From contig OY728131.1 in the NCBI GenBank assembly GCA_963277665.1, forward strand, positions 1,392,982,688 to 1,393,046,687: DNA of 64,000 nucleotides. The letters run 5' to 3'. Both the position numbers and the translations under genes were made by a program. The notes under the pieces are model-generated. The model was not told the origin of the DNA, did no database searches, and was given only the letters and a program-made list of their open reading frames with translations. Shown here piece after piece: positions 44,617 to 55,893 of this stretch; position 1 is the stretch's first letter, and each line of letters begins with the position of its first letter. The stretch comes from Viscum album. Taxonomy: Eukaryota > Streptophyta > Magnoliopsida > Santalales > Viscaceae.

Positions 44617-47391
44617 TATCATGACCCGTCCCAGTGGGGCCTGCGCCGCAACTCCCCAAGCCCACCTCCAATAGGCCAGGGGCTGGTGACTAGCACCGAG
44701 TAGGCATATTACTAACATGGGAGGCATTGCCTAAGTACCTGTACACACACACACATCTCCAAGACCATAATGCTGAAATGTAAAAACCACTAAGGAACAA
44801 AATGCATGCATACAACTAATCACAACCAACAGATTATGATGGAAAGTAAAGTACTGAAAGTAAACTGGGCCAAAATACAAGCTCACCAAAAACAAGAGTC
44901 TGAAAACTACAAAGTCCAACTTGTGAGAACAAAGAGGTACTGGGACTGTTGCTCATAGGAGTAGGAACACCTTAGCCTGTAGGGAACTCAAAAATCTTGG
45001 TCCTGTCCTGGTCCTCCCTGGACTCTGTCAAAAGACTGCTCGTCTGCACAAGACACGACACGTGCGGTCAAAGCCCGTGCAGGGGTGAGTATAACAATAC
45101 TCAGTAGAGGAGCCTAAAAACGACAAAGCAATACATAAAGGAAAGGTATAGTCATCTCTACACAATATATGTCTACCGAACATATATCAAGAGTAACAAA
45201 ATCCAGATATACTCAAATCCCAAACCTGTAGTCTAGGGACAAGTCAAGCAATAGCATACCCCCGCTAGGGATTTAGTTTGAAGATTCCAAGAAGCACTCA
45301 TTTGGGGAACTCACTCCATGAGTCTGATAGCTCTAATGACGTTCGTCTAAGAATTATAGTCCATCGGAAAAAGTCACGAGAGATAGATACACTCATTCTG
45401 GGAGAAGACACTCCTGAGTGGAGAAAGATCACGATACACGGATGAGGATCACTGTCATGGCCTTGGCGGATACCGCAACTCATCTGGATTCACCTTTTAA
45501 GTAGAGGATCGGTGCCATGTGGAAATAGTCACGTTGATACCTAACTCTACCTAGGGTCAATAATGGATAGAGGATCTCGCTTTGGGCCTCTCGGAGGGAT
45601 ACCTGACTCTATCTCGAAAAGTCCTGCTAAAGGGATCATACTCCTGTAGAAGGGAATGATACCTGACCTTCAGGGGAATGAGAAAAAAAGGTACTAACCC
45701 AAATGAAACATGTCCAAGATACGATGGACAAGAAAATCAAGCCATGTACTGAAAAGTACACAGTGTGTATAGGGGTCACACGTCGTGTCCTCCGGCCCTC
45801 GGTACTACCCGTGTACAATGGCTCGTGTCGCCAGGCTTGTCATGTAGAAAAGTCAGTACACGGTGTGTAGTACAGATCACACACCGTGTCCGAGTAACTG
45901 GGGTCGGTTCCGTGTACATGTTCGTGTGCCCGTACATGGATTTATCATGTGTGTTCCATCTCGTGTAACCGTACATGGGGTAACCCGTGTAGCTGACCTG
46001 GTCTGGTCGTGTGGTGGAGTACACAGCTATGTACTCCATCCCGTGTCCATGTATCACGCGGGATACACGCCGAGTCCGTGTAAGGACCCACATTCCATGT
46101 TCTTCGGGGAACACACCGTGTCATCACTTCGTGCATTGCAGAACCCTAGGCGCCGCTGAGCTGGTCCCACACGGCATGTTCTTCGGGATACACACTGTGT
46201 TCTTCGGAAATTTCCAGAAATGACGCTCGTCGCTGCCACACCCCTGTCTCTCCTCTGGTCTTAGATCCGGCCATTTGATCGCAATGAAACTCCAGATCTG
46301 AGGTCTCCCTACCATACCGTCAACATTTTGGGAGGTTTCGGGGGTTCGATCGGCCTCGAAAACTTGTTTCGATCATCCGTGTGAAGAACAGTCGAAGGAT
46401 GATTATTCTCGAACCATGATGATTCGTCCTCCACCATCGTCGTCGCACCTCCACTAGGTCTCCACAATGTCGGATCTCCAATTTGGGATCGTTGCGTCAC
46501 AAAATGGATGCACAAAGATCTATTGTTCGTCACCCCAAGAAGAACACGAAGAACGCAAGAGAAAAAGAAAGGGGAATGAAATCCAAAAGCAAATCGAGGA
46601 ATGAACCTCTGCCATCATTCATCACAATGTTGATCCGCTCCCGTTAGTAGGATCAATGGAGCAGAATTCAAAAAAATAATCTAACATGGGTTAATTCCCT
46701 AAGATCAACATAATAAAATCCCTCCCATAAGAACGTATGAATCCGCGGATCAACCTGTTCGTGGGTTGACTTGCATTCATCGTTTAATCCAAGAATGGGG
46801 AAGAAGAATTGAAATAACAACCCCAGCCTCAATTCGGTGTAATAACGATCACCACGTCGTGTTTGTTGGCGAGGTTTGTCGATTTCGAGATGTGTCGATT
46901 TCTCACGTCGTCGTCGTCCGCCAACAGGTTCTCCTCCAAAGATCTAATGGCCAATCCTCAATTTTACAGGGTTATGCAGCTAACCTTGAGAACTTTCCAT
47001 AAGAGGGTATTTAAAGAGAAGGAAATTAGGTCGCTTCACAAAAAAGAAACATTTTAAAATAAATTATTAATTTATTTTATTTCCATTAAAAACGTCCCAA
47101 AAAAATAACTCTTGTAATTGACCCGCGACAGTCGATGTTAGGCCCCGCTTATGGTAAAGTCACTGTTCTGAATGCAACGGTGCCCTTGGATTTCTAATCC
47201 AGGCACCCATTTAAAAGATATTCCACTTTTACAGTAAATACACTCACATGAGCTGTTTAAAATGTTAATTTATTTCAAACATTTATTCCGGGCATTTCGG
47301 GCCTCAGAATCGCACGCTGTCGAAAGGTCTGGTCTTGAAATAATTCCATATAATATTCAAAAGTAATACACAAAAAATCTGAGACATTACA
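44617..47391 (-). repeat. 3' LTR of element C
   Basis: Starts TATCATGACCCGTCCC on the plus strand where the other LTR has TGTCACGACTCATCC; it ends GAGACATTACA. It contains an ACACAC run at 44750, the conserved hairpin (45086-45103) and a block dense in CGTGT/ACACG motifs (45760-46210). Confidence 0.92.
45760..46210. repeat. CGTGTAC/GTACACG-rich block in the C LTR
   Basis: The pentamers CGTGT and ACACG recur well over ten times in about 450 bases, many extended as CCGTGTAC or TACACGG. The block is repeated in the 5' LTR (about 53400-53840) and absent from the longer LTRs of B. The motifs are irregularly spaced rather than strict tandem repeats, which resembles a cluster of protein-binding sites, though ancient minisatellite decay is possible. 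Confidence 0.55.
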
Positions 47392-47404
47392 TTCTCCCCA
47401 CCTT
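47392..47404 (-). other. PPT of element C
   Basis: AAGGTGGGGAGAA on the minus strand, adjoining the 3' LTR; identical to the PPT of B. Confidence 0.88.
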
Positions 47405-47435
47405 GGGGCTTTGCATCCCTAAAAAGCCAAAATAA

Positions 47436-47720
47436 GGGCTACTCAAAAAGATGTGGATACTGGGCACGGATCTGAGTCTCCCGCTCCCACATGCACTCCT
47501 GAAGATTCTCGTGATGCCACCAGACGCGCACCAAAGGAATCGATCGCCCATAGAGGATCCTCTCCTTCCGATCCTCGATCTCCACCGGGTACTCAACAAA
47601 GTTCGCTTCATCATCAATGTCCAGCTCGCCCCAGTCGATGACGTGTGATGGGTCATGCACGTACCTCCTTGGCTGTGACACGTGGAAGACATCATGTACC
47701 CGGTGCAACTGTGGCTATAG
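47436..47720 (-). pseudogene. Integrase C-terminus and chromodomain of element C
   Basis: An open frame of 89 codons (47439-47708) reads MHRVHDVFHVS, DPSHVIDWGELDIDDEANF, VEIEDRKERILYGRSIPLVR and WERETQIRAQYPHLFE. This is the chromodomain-like tail of Tekay/Del-type chromoviruses, thought to tether integrase to chromatin marks. It is the best preserved coding segment of this family in the window. Upstream the frame is linked to the integrase core through a degraded region (47720-47930). Confidence 0.88.
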
Positions 47721-47929
47721 AGCTAGGCGGTATGCCACCTCGCCAACTCTGTGCAGTATCTGGAAAGGTCCGATGAACCTCGGAGATAGCTTGCCTCCCT
47801 GGCCAAATCTCTGTAACCCTCATCGAGGTGAGACCCGAAGAAAGACGTGGTCTCCCTCCTCAAACTCCATAGGCCTCCGTCATCTATCAACATAAGACTT
47901 TTGTCGGCTCTCTGTAGTCTTCATCCACT

Positions 47930-48910
47930 CCCAGGTGATCTACACCTTCTCAGTGGAAGCTCGCACCAACTCCGGACCCATGAGTGCTAACTCTACAGGG
48001 TCGGTCCAACAAAGCGGTGACCGGTAGGGTCTCCCATATAAAGCCTCGAACGGTGCCATACTAATGGTGGAGTGGTAGCTGTTGTTGTATGAAAACTCCA
48101 CTAGTGGTAGGTGGTCCTCCAAACTGTGACCAAAGTCCAAGATACAGGCCCACAACATATCCTCTAAAACCTGAATGGTCCTCTCCGTCTGACCATCGGT
48201 CTGGGGATGGAATGTCGTTCTCAACCATAGATGAGTCCCAAAAGCCTCCTGCAATCCCTTCCACAACCGGGATGTGAAACAGGCATCTCAGTCTGAGACT
48301 ATTGTCGAAGGGATTCCATGAATCTGAACTATCTCCTGCACGTAGAGGCGTCCCAAGCTCTCTATGAAACTCTGCTCCCTGATAGCTGGGAAGTGGGCCG
48401 ACTTGGTGAGTCGGTCAATCATCACCCAGAAGGAATCATTCCCCTTGGACGTTCATGGTAATCCTGTCATGAAGTCCATCGATATTTCATCCCACTTCCA
48501 CTCTGGAACTTCCATGGGGTGAGCTAATCCTGCTGGAACCTGGTGCTCAGCCTTCGCCTACTGGAATGTAAGGCATCAAGAAACGAACTTTGCTACTGCC
48601 TTCTTCATACCTGACCACCAGAACTGTCATTGGAGATCTTGGTACATCTTCTCCACTCTAAGATGTACCGCCAAGTGGTACATATGAAACTCCCCCATGA
48701 CCTCTTCCCTCAACGCCACTGGTACAACAGTGTATACTCTGAAAAGAAGTATGTGATCCTCACCTTGTGAATATCCATCAAGAGCATGTCTTGTGGATAA
48801 CTGAGCATGTAAAGCCTCACAGTCAACATTCTCAAGTTGTGCCTCCCTAACTCACTATAAGAGTAGAGGGGTGACAACCATTGACTATAGGTAAGCTGCA
48901 TTCTCTCTGT
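47930..48910 (-). pseudogene. Integrase of element C
   Basis: Joins cDNA to the chromosome. Zinc-binding region: GEFHMYHLAVHLRVEKMYQ, then QFWWSGMKKAVAKFVS and CLTF, where the last Cys of the H-H-C-C set has become Phe. The catalytic core keeps all three acidic residues: Asp in [10 protein letters not shown] (codon 48474-48476), Asp in TIVSD (48291-48293) and Glu in TDGQTERTIQ (48183-48185). It continues FSYNNSYHSTISMAPFEALY and GRPYRSPLCW to about 47940. Stops after IVSD and in the zinc region. Confidence 0.9.
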
Positions 48911-48929
48911 CCATGAAGGATAACTACAA

Positions 48930-49440
48930 CGTGGCTAACTGTTCAATCACCACATTCAACAACTGCAAGCTCGACCTTCTGCTAAGAGCATCTGTCACCT
49001 TGTTCCCCTTCCCAGGAGTATAGATGATCTCAAAATCATAGTCCTCGAGGAACTCTAGAAAATATATCTGTCTTAGATTCAGATCCTTCTATGAGAATAT
49101 GTACTTAAGGCTCTTATGGTCAGAGTAGACGATAAACCGCTCACCCATAAGGTAGTGTCACCACATCTTCAATGTGAAGACTACCGCTGCCAACTCGAGA
49201 TTGTGGGTCGCATAGTTCTGCTCATGTGGCCTAAGCTGGCACGAACCATAAGCAATCACTGCCTGTCTCTGCATCAGGACACAGCCAAGTCTGGTCCTCG
49301 ATGCGTCGCAGAAAACTACGTACTCGACAACCTCCTCCGGTAATCTCAAGATCGGGGTGCTCGTCAAATTCTTCCTGAATTTCTCAAAATCCTGCTGGCA
49401 CTTCCCTGTCCACATGAAGGGTTGCCCCTTCCTGGTCAAG
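48930..49440 (-). pseudogene. RNase H of element C
   Basis: VVFCDASRTRLGCVLMQ (first catalytic Asp in FCDAS) leads the domain, followed by AYGSCQLRPHEQNYATHNLE with the conserved Glu of LEL, DHKSLKYIFS and FLEDYDFEIIYTPGKGNKVT before DALSRRSS. It degrades the RNA of the RNA/DNA hybrid. One stop follows TLKMW. Confidence 0.88.
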
Positions 49441-50310
49441 GCTGTCATTAGTGCTGATATTCGGGAGTAATCAAGAATAAATCTCTGGTAATATCCTTCC
49501 AACCCAAGGAAGCTCCGCACCTCTGTCACGCTCCAAGGTGGCTCCCATGCTAACATTGCCTCCACCTTGGTCGGGTCCATAGCTACACCATCTGCTGAGA
49601 TGACATGTCCCAGGAAGTGGATCTCCTGAATCCAAAACTGGCACTTTGAGAGATTCCCATAAAGCCGGTGCTCTCGGAGTACGTCTAGAACCATTTTTAG
49701 GTGTCTCGCGTGCTCCTCCTCTGACGTCGAGTACACAAAGGATGTCTTCAATGAAGACCACTACGAACCAGTATAAGTACAGCTGGAATATCCGGTTCAT
49801 CGGTCCCATGAACACTGTGGGGGCGTTTGTCACGCCGAAAGGCATCACCAAGTACTCATAGTGACTGTAGCGGCATCTGAAAGTCGTCTTCGGTATATCC
49901 TTGTCCCGTACTCATAACTGGTGATAACCTGATCGAAGGTCAGCCTTTGAGAACCATTGTGACCCTCTTAACTGATTGAAGAGGTCGTCGATCCTCGGTA
50001 GTGGATACTTGTTCTTCACCATCACCTATTTCAGGCACTGGTAATCCACGCACAACCTCAAACTCCCATCTACCTTTTTAAAAAATAAGACTAGGGCCGC
50101 CCAGGGTGAAACGTTGGGTCTTACGAAACCCTTGCTCTGCAAATCCTCCAAATACACCCTCATCTCGTGAAGCTCTGCGGGAGCCATCTGATATGCTGAT
50201 GAGGAAATCGGTGTCGTCCCGAGTTGTAAGTCGATGCAGAAGTCGATTTCTCGGCGGGGAGGTAGTCCTGGAACATCTTCGGGAAAGACGTCCTTATACT
50301 CTGTCACTAT
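49440..50310 (-). pseudogene. Reverse transcriptase of element C
   Basis: Starts with the connection MTEYKDVFPEDVPGLPPRRE, then AELHEMRVYLEDLQSKGFVR and [67 protein letters not shown], and the catalytic box, where the usual Y/F-x-DD is FIED in VVVFIEDIL, so the first Asp of the pair is lost. Then [20 protein letters not shown] and [18 protein letters not shown] stop after VDYQCLK and a frame change near 49750 split it. Confidence 0.9.
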
Positions 50311-50439
50311 TGTTAGGAACTAGAAGCTCACAACATCTACTGCTCCAAGGGTAAGGCTAGCCAACTCATGAGTGATCAGCTACACCCTCCTATGCATGAG
50401 CCCATTCTGTGCTACCTGGATCTCCTTTTCTCCGACAAA

Positions 50440-50800
50440 AGAAAACTTTATCCCATCACTGCGGACACACCGCACCTTTCGCCTAAATCAGCCAATCTGG
50501 GCATGGACCGAAGATAACCAATCCATACTGAGAATGACGTCATAAGGCCTCGATGCTACAACCAAGAGGTTCCAACCGAAACTCTCACCTCTAAGGGTAA
50601 GATCACACTGTCTACAAAGGTGCGTGATCATTGAATCTCCTCTCATAGGTGTCTCCAAGCGTAAGGATCGAGTCAATGGCTCTACCAGAATCTCAAGGTT
50701 TCTCACAAGACATGTGGTGATGAATGAATTACTAGAACATGTATCTATAAGTATGGAATCTAAGGTAGAGAAGATACAGATCGTACCTCGAATCATCCCT
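50440..50800 (-). pseudogene. Protease of element C
   Basis: Aspartic protease that processes Gag-Pol. SILIDTCSSNSFI stands where the family has D-[ST]-G, so the catalytic Gly is Cys. The second signature is VILSMDWLSSVHAQI (family: V-I-L-G-M-D-W-L). A single open frame covers 50488-50796. Confidence 0.85.
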
Positions 50801-50859
50801 CGAGTCCCTGGGCCATACGCCTCAACTGCATGTAGTTATCCCCACCCCTGTCCTCCAGC

Positions 50860-51961
50860 TCCCTGAGCCTGGTGCAGACCTCCTGGGGGTGGTGGTGGAA
50901 GTATATCGAAGCGTCTGCCCCCACCTACAGCTCTCCCTTATCCTCTGCCACGCCCGCCACTTGGCGGGTCTATCTGCTCCACTCTCTGCCTCTATCTCGG
51001 TGGTCTATCCACCGCTTCCCTCTCAGCTGTTCGATGGGTCGGACAATCCCTAGCGAGATGTCCCCTACCATCGCATGAGTAGCACCACCTCTCCCTAGGC
51101 TGACTGGATCCAGCCTGAGAGCCCTGGACTGTCAATCCTCTGTCTTGGGTTCTCCTATGACGTCTCCCACGTCCTGATCCTTGTGCTTGATGTCAACTCC
51201 CTGCTGTCAAGGTCTCTGCACCTATTTGCCTGTTGCTAACTGTCGGCAGCTGTCTCTGCTCCGCCAAGAAGCTCTCAATCACCAAGGCCTTATTGAGCAC
51301 TCCAGCGTATGTCAAAATGCATAGAGGAACAACACTAGCTTGGATTTCCCTTCGTAGACCTCTCTTGAAGGTTTGAGCTCTGAAGTACCGATCCCTAACC
51401 ATATCCATCGAGTACCTGGCGAGGTTGGTGAACCTCGATGAATAGTCGGCTACCATCAAACTGCCCTGCTAGAGCTGAAGAATCTCATGGATGCGCACTT
51501 CTCTCAGCGTAACCGGAGAGAAATCCTCCCTAAAGAGTCGCTCAAACTCCATCCATGAAAGATTCTCCTTGTCGTGAGTTTGTGTGGTCAGACTCCACCA
51601 TCGTCCCGCTGAGCCCTGAAGAAGGCTCACTCCTAGGATCACCATCTGGTCCGCTGGTGTCCTCACTAGATGGAAAACTCTGGTCACTGCCTCAAGCCAT
51701 TCCTCAGCTGCCTGAGGGTCGGGCTTGCCTCAGAACTTGAGGGGTCTCTATCTCTGGAACTCATGGAGCATGCTCAGCTCGCGCCCCTCATCGGTCGGTA
51801 CTGCAGGTACCACGGGTTGCTCCACTGGTGGTGGTATAGCAGGTGCACCACCTAGAGACAACGCTTGGGGAACTGGTCCATGTATCAAAGACTCGTCATT
51901 GAGGGGGGTAATACTCATGATCCCACTGCTGAATCCTAGCGGGTATGCGTCGTGAAGTCAT
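50860..51961 (-). pseudogene. gag of element C
   Basis: The start ATG at 51961 (MTSRRIPARIQQ) directly follows TTTTTTCCTTATAG, a good 3' splice site. Gag domain: MTRVFHLVRTPADQMVILGV, SAGRWWSLTTQTHDKENLSW and FERLFREDFSPVTLREVRI (51469-51687), then VADYSSRFTNLARYS and FKRGLRREIQASVV (51193-51459). A complete CCHC knuckle, CYSCDGRGHLARDC, is at about 51043-51084. A stop between the two open parts and a degraded N-terminal half. Confidence 0.88.
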
Positions 51962-52257
51962 CCTATAAGGAAAAAATATGTACCATGGTTAACGAGTATA
52001 TATCTGGATAGCTGACACAAAGTACATGGAAAACACAACCCATTCTTATATGATGCATGTACCATTCTTTTATTTCCCTGCAACTAGTGTTTTCATGTAC
52101 CGAGTCGAAAAGCAGGTTACCAGAGTCCTAGTGTATGGATAAGTCGTCCGCCCGCACTAACACTGGAGTCTCTAGCCTGAAAATCAAGCTCGAAACACTT
52201 AATACTGTTTCCCCAAACCAATATCACAGACTCTTGGTCCTAAGGTAGAACCGACCT

Positions 52258-52269
52258 CCTCTGATACCA
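52258..52269 (-). other. PBS of element C
   Basis: TGGTATCAGAGG on the minus strand, initiator tRNA-Met type, three bases from the 5' LTR. Confidence 0.88.
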
Positions 52270-52272
52270 CTC

Positions 52273-55022
52273 TGTCACGACTCATCCTAGTGGGGCCTGC
52301 GCCGCAACTCCCCAAGCCCACCTCCAATAGGCCAGGGGCTAGTGACTAGCACCGAGTAGGCATATTACTAACATGGGAGGCATTGCCTAAGTACCTGTAC
52401 ACACACACATATCTCCAAGCCCACAATGCTGAAATGTAAAAACAACTAAGGAACAAAATGCATGCATACAACTAATCTCAACCAACAGAGTACGATGTAA
52501 AGTAAAGTACTGAAAGTAAACTGGGCCAGAATACAAGCCCACCAAAAACAAGAGTCTGAAAACTACAAAGTCCAACCTGTGAGCACAAAGAGGTAACGGG
52601 ACTGCTGCTCGTAGCCATAGGAACACATTGGCCCATAGGGAACTCAAAAAACTTGGTCATGTCCTGGTCCTCCCTGGACTTTGTCAAAAGACTACCCGTA
52701 TGCACAAGACACAACACGTGCGGGCAAAGCCCATGCAGGGGTGAGTATAACAATTCTCAGTAGAGGACCACAAAAACCACAAAGCAATACATAAAGGAAA
52801 GTTACAGTCATCTCTACACAATATATGTCTACCAAACATATAGCAAGAGTAACAAGGTCCAGATATACTCAAATCCCAAACCCGTAGTCTAGGGACAATT
52901 CAAGAAACAGCATACCCCCACTGGGGATTTAGTTCGAAGATTCCACGAAGCACTCATTCGGGAGAACTCACTCCATGAGTCTGATAGCTCTGATGACATT
53001 CGCATGAGAAGTACTGTTCGTCGGGAAAAGTCACGAGAGATAGATACACTCATTCTGGGAGAACACACTCCTGAGTGGGGAAAGATCACGATACATAGAT
53101 GAGGATCACTTCCAGGGCCTTGGCGGATACCGTAACTCATCTGTATTCACCTTCTAAGTAGAGTATCGGTGCTCTATGGAAATAGTCACGTCGATACCTG
53201 ACTCTACCTAGGGTCAAGAATGGATAGAGGATCTTACTTCGGGCCTCTCAGAGGGATACCTGACTCTATCTTGGAAAGTCCTACTGAAGGGATCATACTC
53301 TTGTAGAAGGGACCGATACCTGACCTTTAGGGGAATGAGAAAAAGGGGCACTAAACGAAACATGTCCAAGATACGGTGGACAAGAAGATCAAGTAATCTA
53401 CTGAAAAGTACACGGTGTGTAGAGGGGTCACACGCCGTGTCCTTTGACCCTGGGTACTGCCCGTGTACAATGGCCCGTGTCGCCAGGCTTTTCGTATAGA
53501 AAAGTCAGTACACGCCGTGTCTGAGTAACTGGGGTCGGCTCTATGTACGTGGTCGTGTTCCCGTACACAGCTTTATCCCATGTGCGCCATTTTGTGTAAT
53601 TGGTACATGGGGTAACCCATGCAACCAACCTGGTCTGGTCGTGTGGTGGAGTACACATCTGTGTACTCCATCCCGTGTTTGTGTATCGCCTGGGATACAC
53701 GCTGAGTCTGCATAAGGACCCACATGTCGTGTTCTTCAGGGAACACGATGTTTCATCGCTTCGTGCATCGCAGAACCCTAGGCACCACTAAGCAGGTCCC
53801 ACACAGCGTGTTATTCGGAATACACATCGTGTTCTTAGGAAATTTCCAGAAATGACCCTCGTCGTCGTCGCGCCCCGGTCTCTCCTCCGGTCTTTGATAT
53901 GGTCATCTGATCGCAACGAAACTCTAGATATGAGGTTTCCCTACCATAACGTCAATGTTTCGGGAGGTTTGAGGGGTTCGATCAGCCCCGAAAACTTGTT
54001 TCGATCATCCGTACGAAGAACGGTTGAAGAACGATTATTCCCAAACTGTGTCGATTCGTCTACCGCCATCATCATCGCACCTCCGCTAGGTCGTCACGAT
54101 GTCGAATCTTCAATATGGGATGGTTTCATCACAAAATGGATGTTCAATGATCCGTTGTTCGTCGCCCCATGAAGAATGTGAAGAACGCAAGAGAAAAAGA
54201 AAGGGGAAAGAAATCCAAAAGCAAATTGAGGAACGAACCTCTGCCGTCATTCATCGCGGCGTTAATCTGCTCCCGTTAGTAGGATCAATGGAGTAAAATT
54301 AAAAAAAATAATCTAACATGGGTTAATTCCCTGAGATCAACCCAATAAAAACTCTCCCGCAAGAACATACGAATCCGCGGATCAACCTGTTCGTGGGTTG
54401 ACCCACGTTTGTTGTTTAATCCAAGAACGAAGAAGAAGAATTTAAATAACGACCCCTACCTCGATTCAGTGGAAGAATGATCATCGCATCGCATTTGTTG
54501 GCGAGGTTCTTCGATTCTGATATGTGTCGATTAATCATGTCGTTGTCATCCACCAACGGGTTCTCCTCCAAAGCTCTAATGGACAATCCTCAATTTCGCA
54601 GGGTTATGCATCTAACTCTGTGAAATTTCCATAAGTAGGTATTTAAAGAGGAGGAAATTGGGTCATTGCACAAAAAGGAAACATTTTAAAATAAATTATT
54701 AATTTATTTTATTTCCATTAAAACGTCTCAAAAAAATAACTCTTACAGCTGACCCGCGATGGTCGATGTTAGGCCCCGCCTATGGTAAAGTCACTGCTCT
54801 GAACGCAATGGTTCCCTTGGATTTCTGATCCGGACACCCATTTAAAAGATATTCCACTTTTACAGGAAATCCACTCACGTGTGCTGTTTAAAATTTTAAT
54901 TTATTTCAAACATTTATTCTGGGCATTTCGGGTCTCGGAATCGCACGCCGTCGAAAGGTTTGATGTTGAAATAATTCCATATAATATTCAAAAATAATAC
55001 ATGAAAAATCTGAGACATTACA
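52273..55022 (-). repeat. 5' LTR of element C
   Basis: 2750 bp, pairing with 44617-47391. It carries the hairpin (52742-52759, one arm mismatch) and the CGTGT-rich block (about 53400-53840). Small indels separate it from the 3' copy, for example a gap of about 30 bases in the CGTGT block near 53515. Confidence 0.92.
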
Positions 55023-55027
55023 TCTTC
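55023..55027 (+). repeat. Right target-site duplication of element C
   Basis: TCTTC, identical to 44612-44616; E LTR3 resumes with ACTTCACTTTGAGTC. Confidence 0.88.
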
Positions 55028-55857
55028 ACTTCACTTTGAGTCTTCAAGATCAGTCATCCTCTACCCATTTCCATTTTCAACTTCCCTAATTTCATTCTTG
55101 AGGTTATGGTCTTCTCAAAATACTAACTCTAGTGTCTTTAAGAGGAGATCTAGAGAGAGCACATCGGAGAAAAGGTAATCTCCTCTACTGATTCTTTCAA
55201 ACTTATTTCTTCCTCTACATCCTCTTCATGATTGATTTCCATTATAAAGTAATAACTCCAGTATCACCTATATAATGAGATATTATTATGGTTATAGAAC
55301 AACCATATACCACTTTCTACCCATCCTATGAAAAAAAATCACCACGCGTGCGTACGTACAGTTTACCGTCTCCATGTCGTGGTGTAATCTGCTTTTCATC
55401 ACCACTTTACTTTGATGGGTATAATGATGGAAATAATAAGTATATATGATTATTGTAAAAATATGTTGATTTTTTAATAATATATATGTCATCCACTTCC
55501 ATATCATTCCACAATTAAGGGAACAATATCATCACTCGTGCGTACGTAGGGCCTACCGTCTCCACAATGCAATATGATTCATTCTACATGATCTTCATTA
55601 AACCATGATTATATAAATGAATAGAATGAATAAAAAATGATATATATTATACTAATTCTAGAAATGATATAATTATAATATAAGAAGAGGAACAAGAACT
55701 TATTCGATCAAACGTGTGTAAGAAATAAAGTAGTTAATACCTGATGGATGAGTAATAATGTTATTAACAAACGGATGATATTATGATCATATATGATATC
55801 ATAAAAATGACTATGATTCTGGAATAAATCAATGAATTTATTTAAATCATTGTACAG

Positions 55858-55893
55858 GAGGTTCGGATACATACAAAAGATATCAGACCTAAG
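55858..55893 (+). other. Putative 36-nt leader mini-exon in E LTR3
   Basis: Preceded by TTGTACAG and followed by GTAAGGG; same length as in LTR1 and LTR2. Confidence 0.45.

Larger units (their letters stand above)
44617..55022 (-). mobile_element. Gypsy retrotransposon C (chromovirus, full structure, minus strand)
   Basis: 10,406 bp inserted in LTR3 of complex E with an exact 5-bp TSD. LTRs of 2775 bp (44617-47391) and 2750 bp (52273-55022) start TGTAATGTCTC on the minus strand. PBS at 52258-52269, PPT at 47392-47404. Between them lie gag, protease, RT, RNase H, integrase and chromodomain in the standard order. Each domain is recognisable but interrupted by stops or shifts, and the protease and RT have lost key residues, so the copy is inactive. 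Same family as B and D. Confidence 0.94.
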
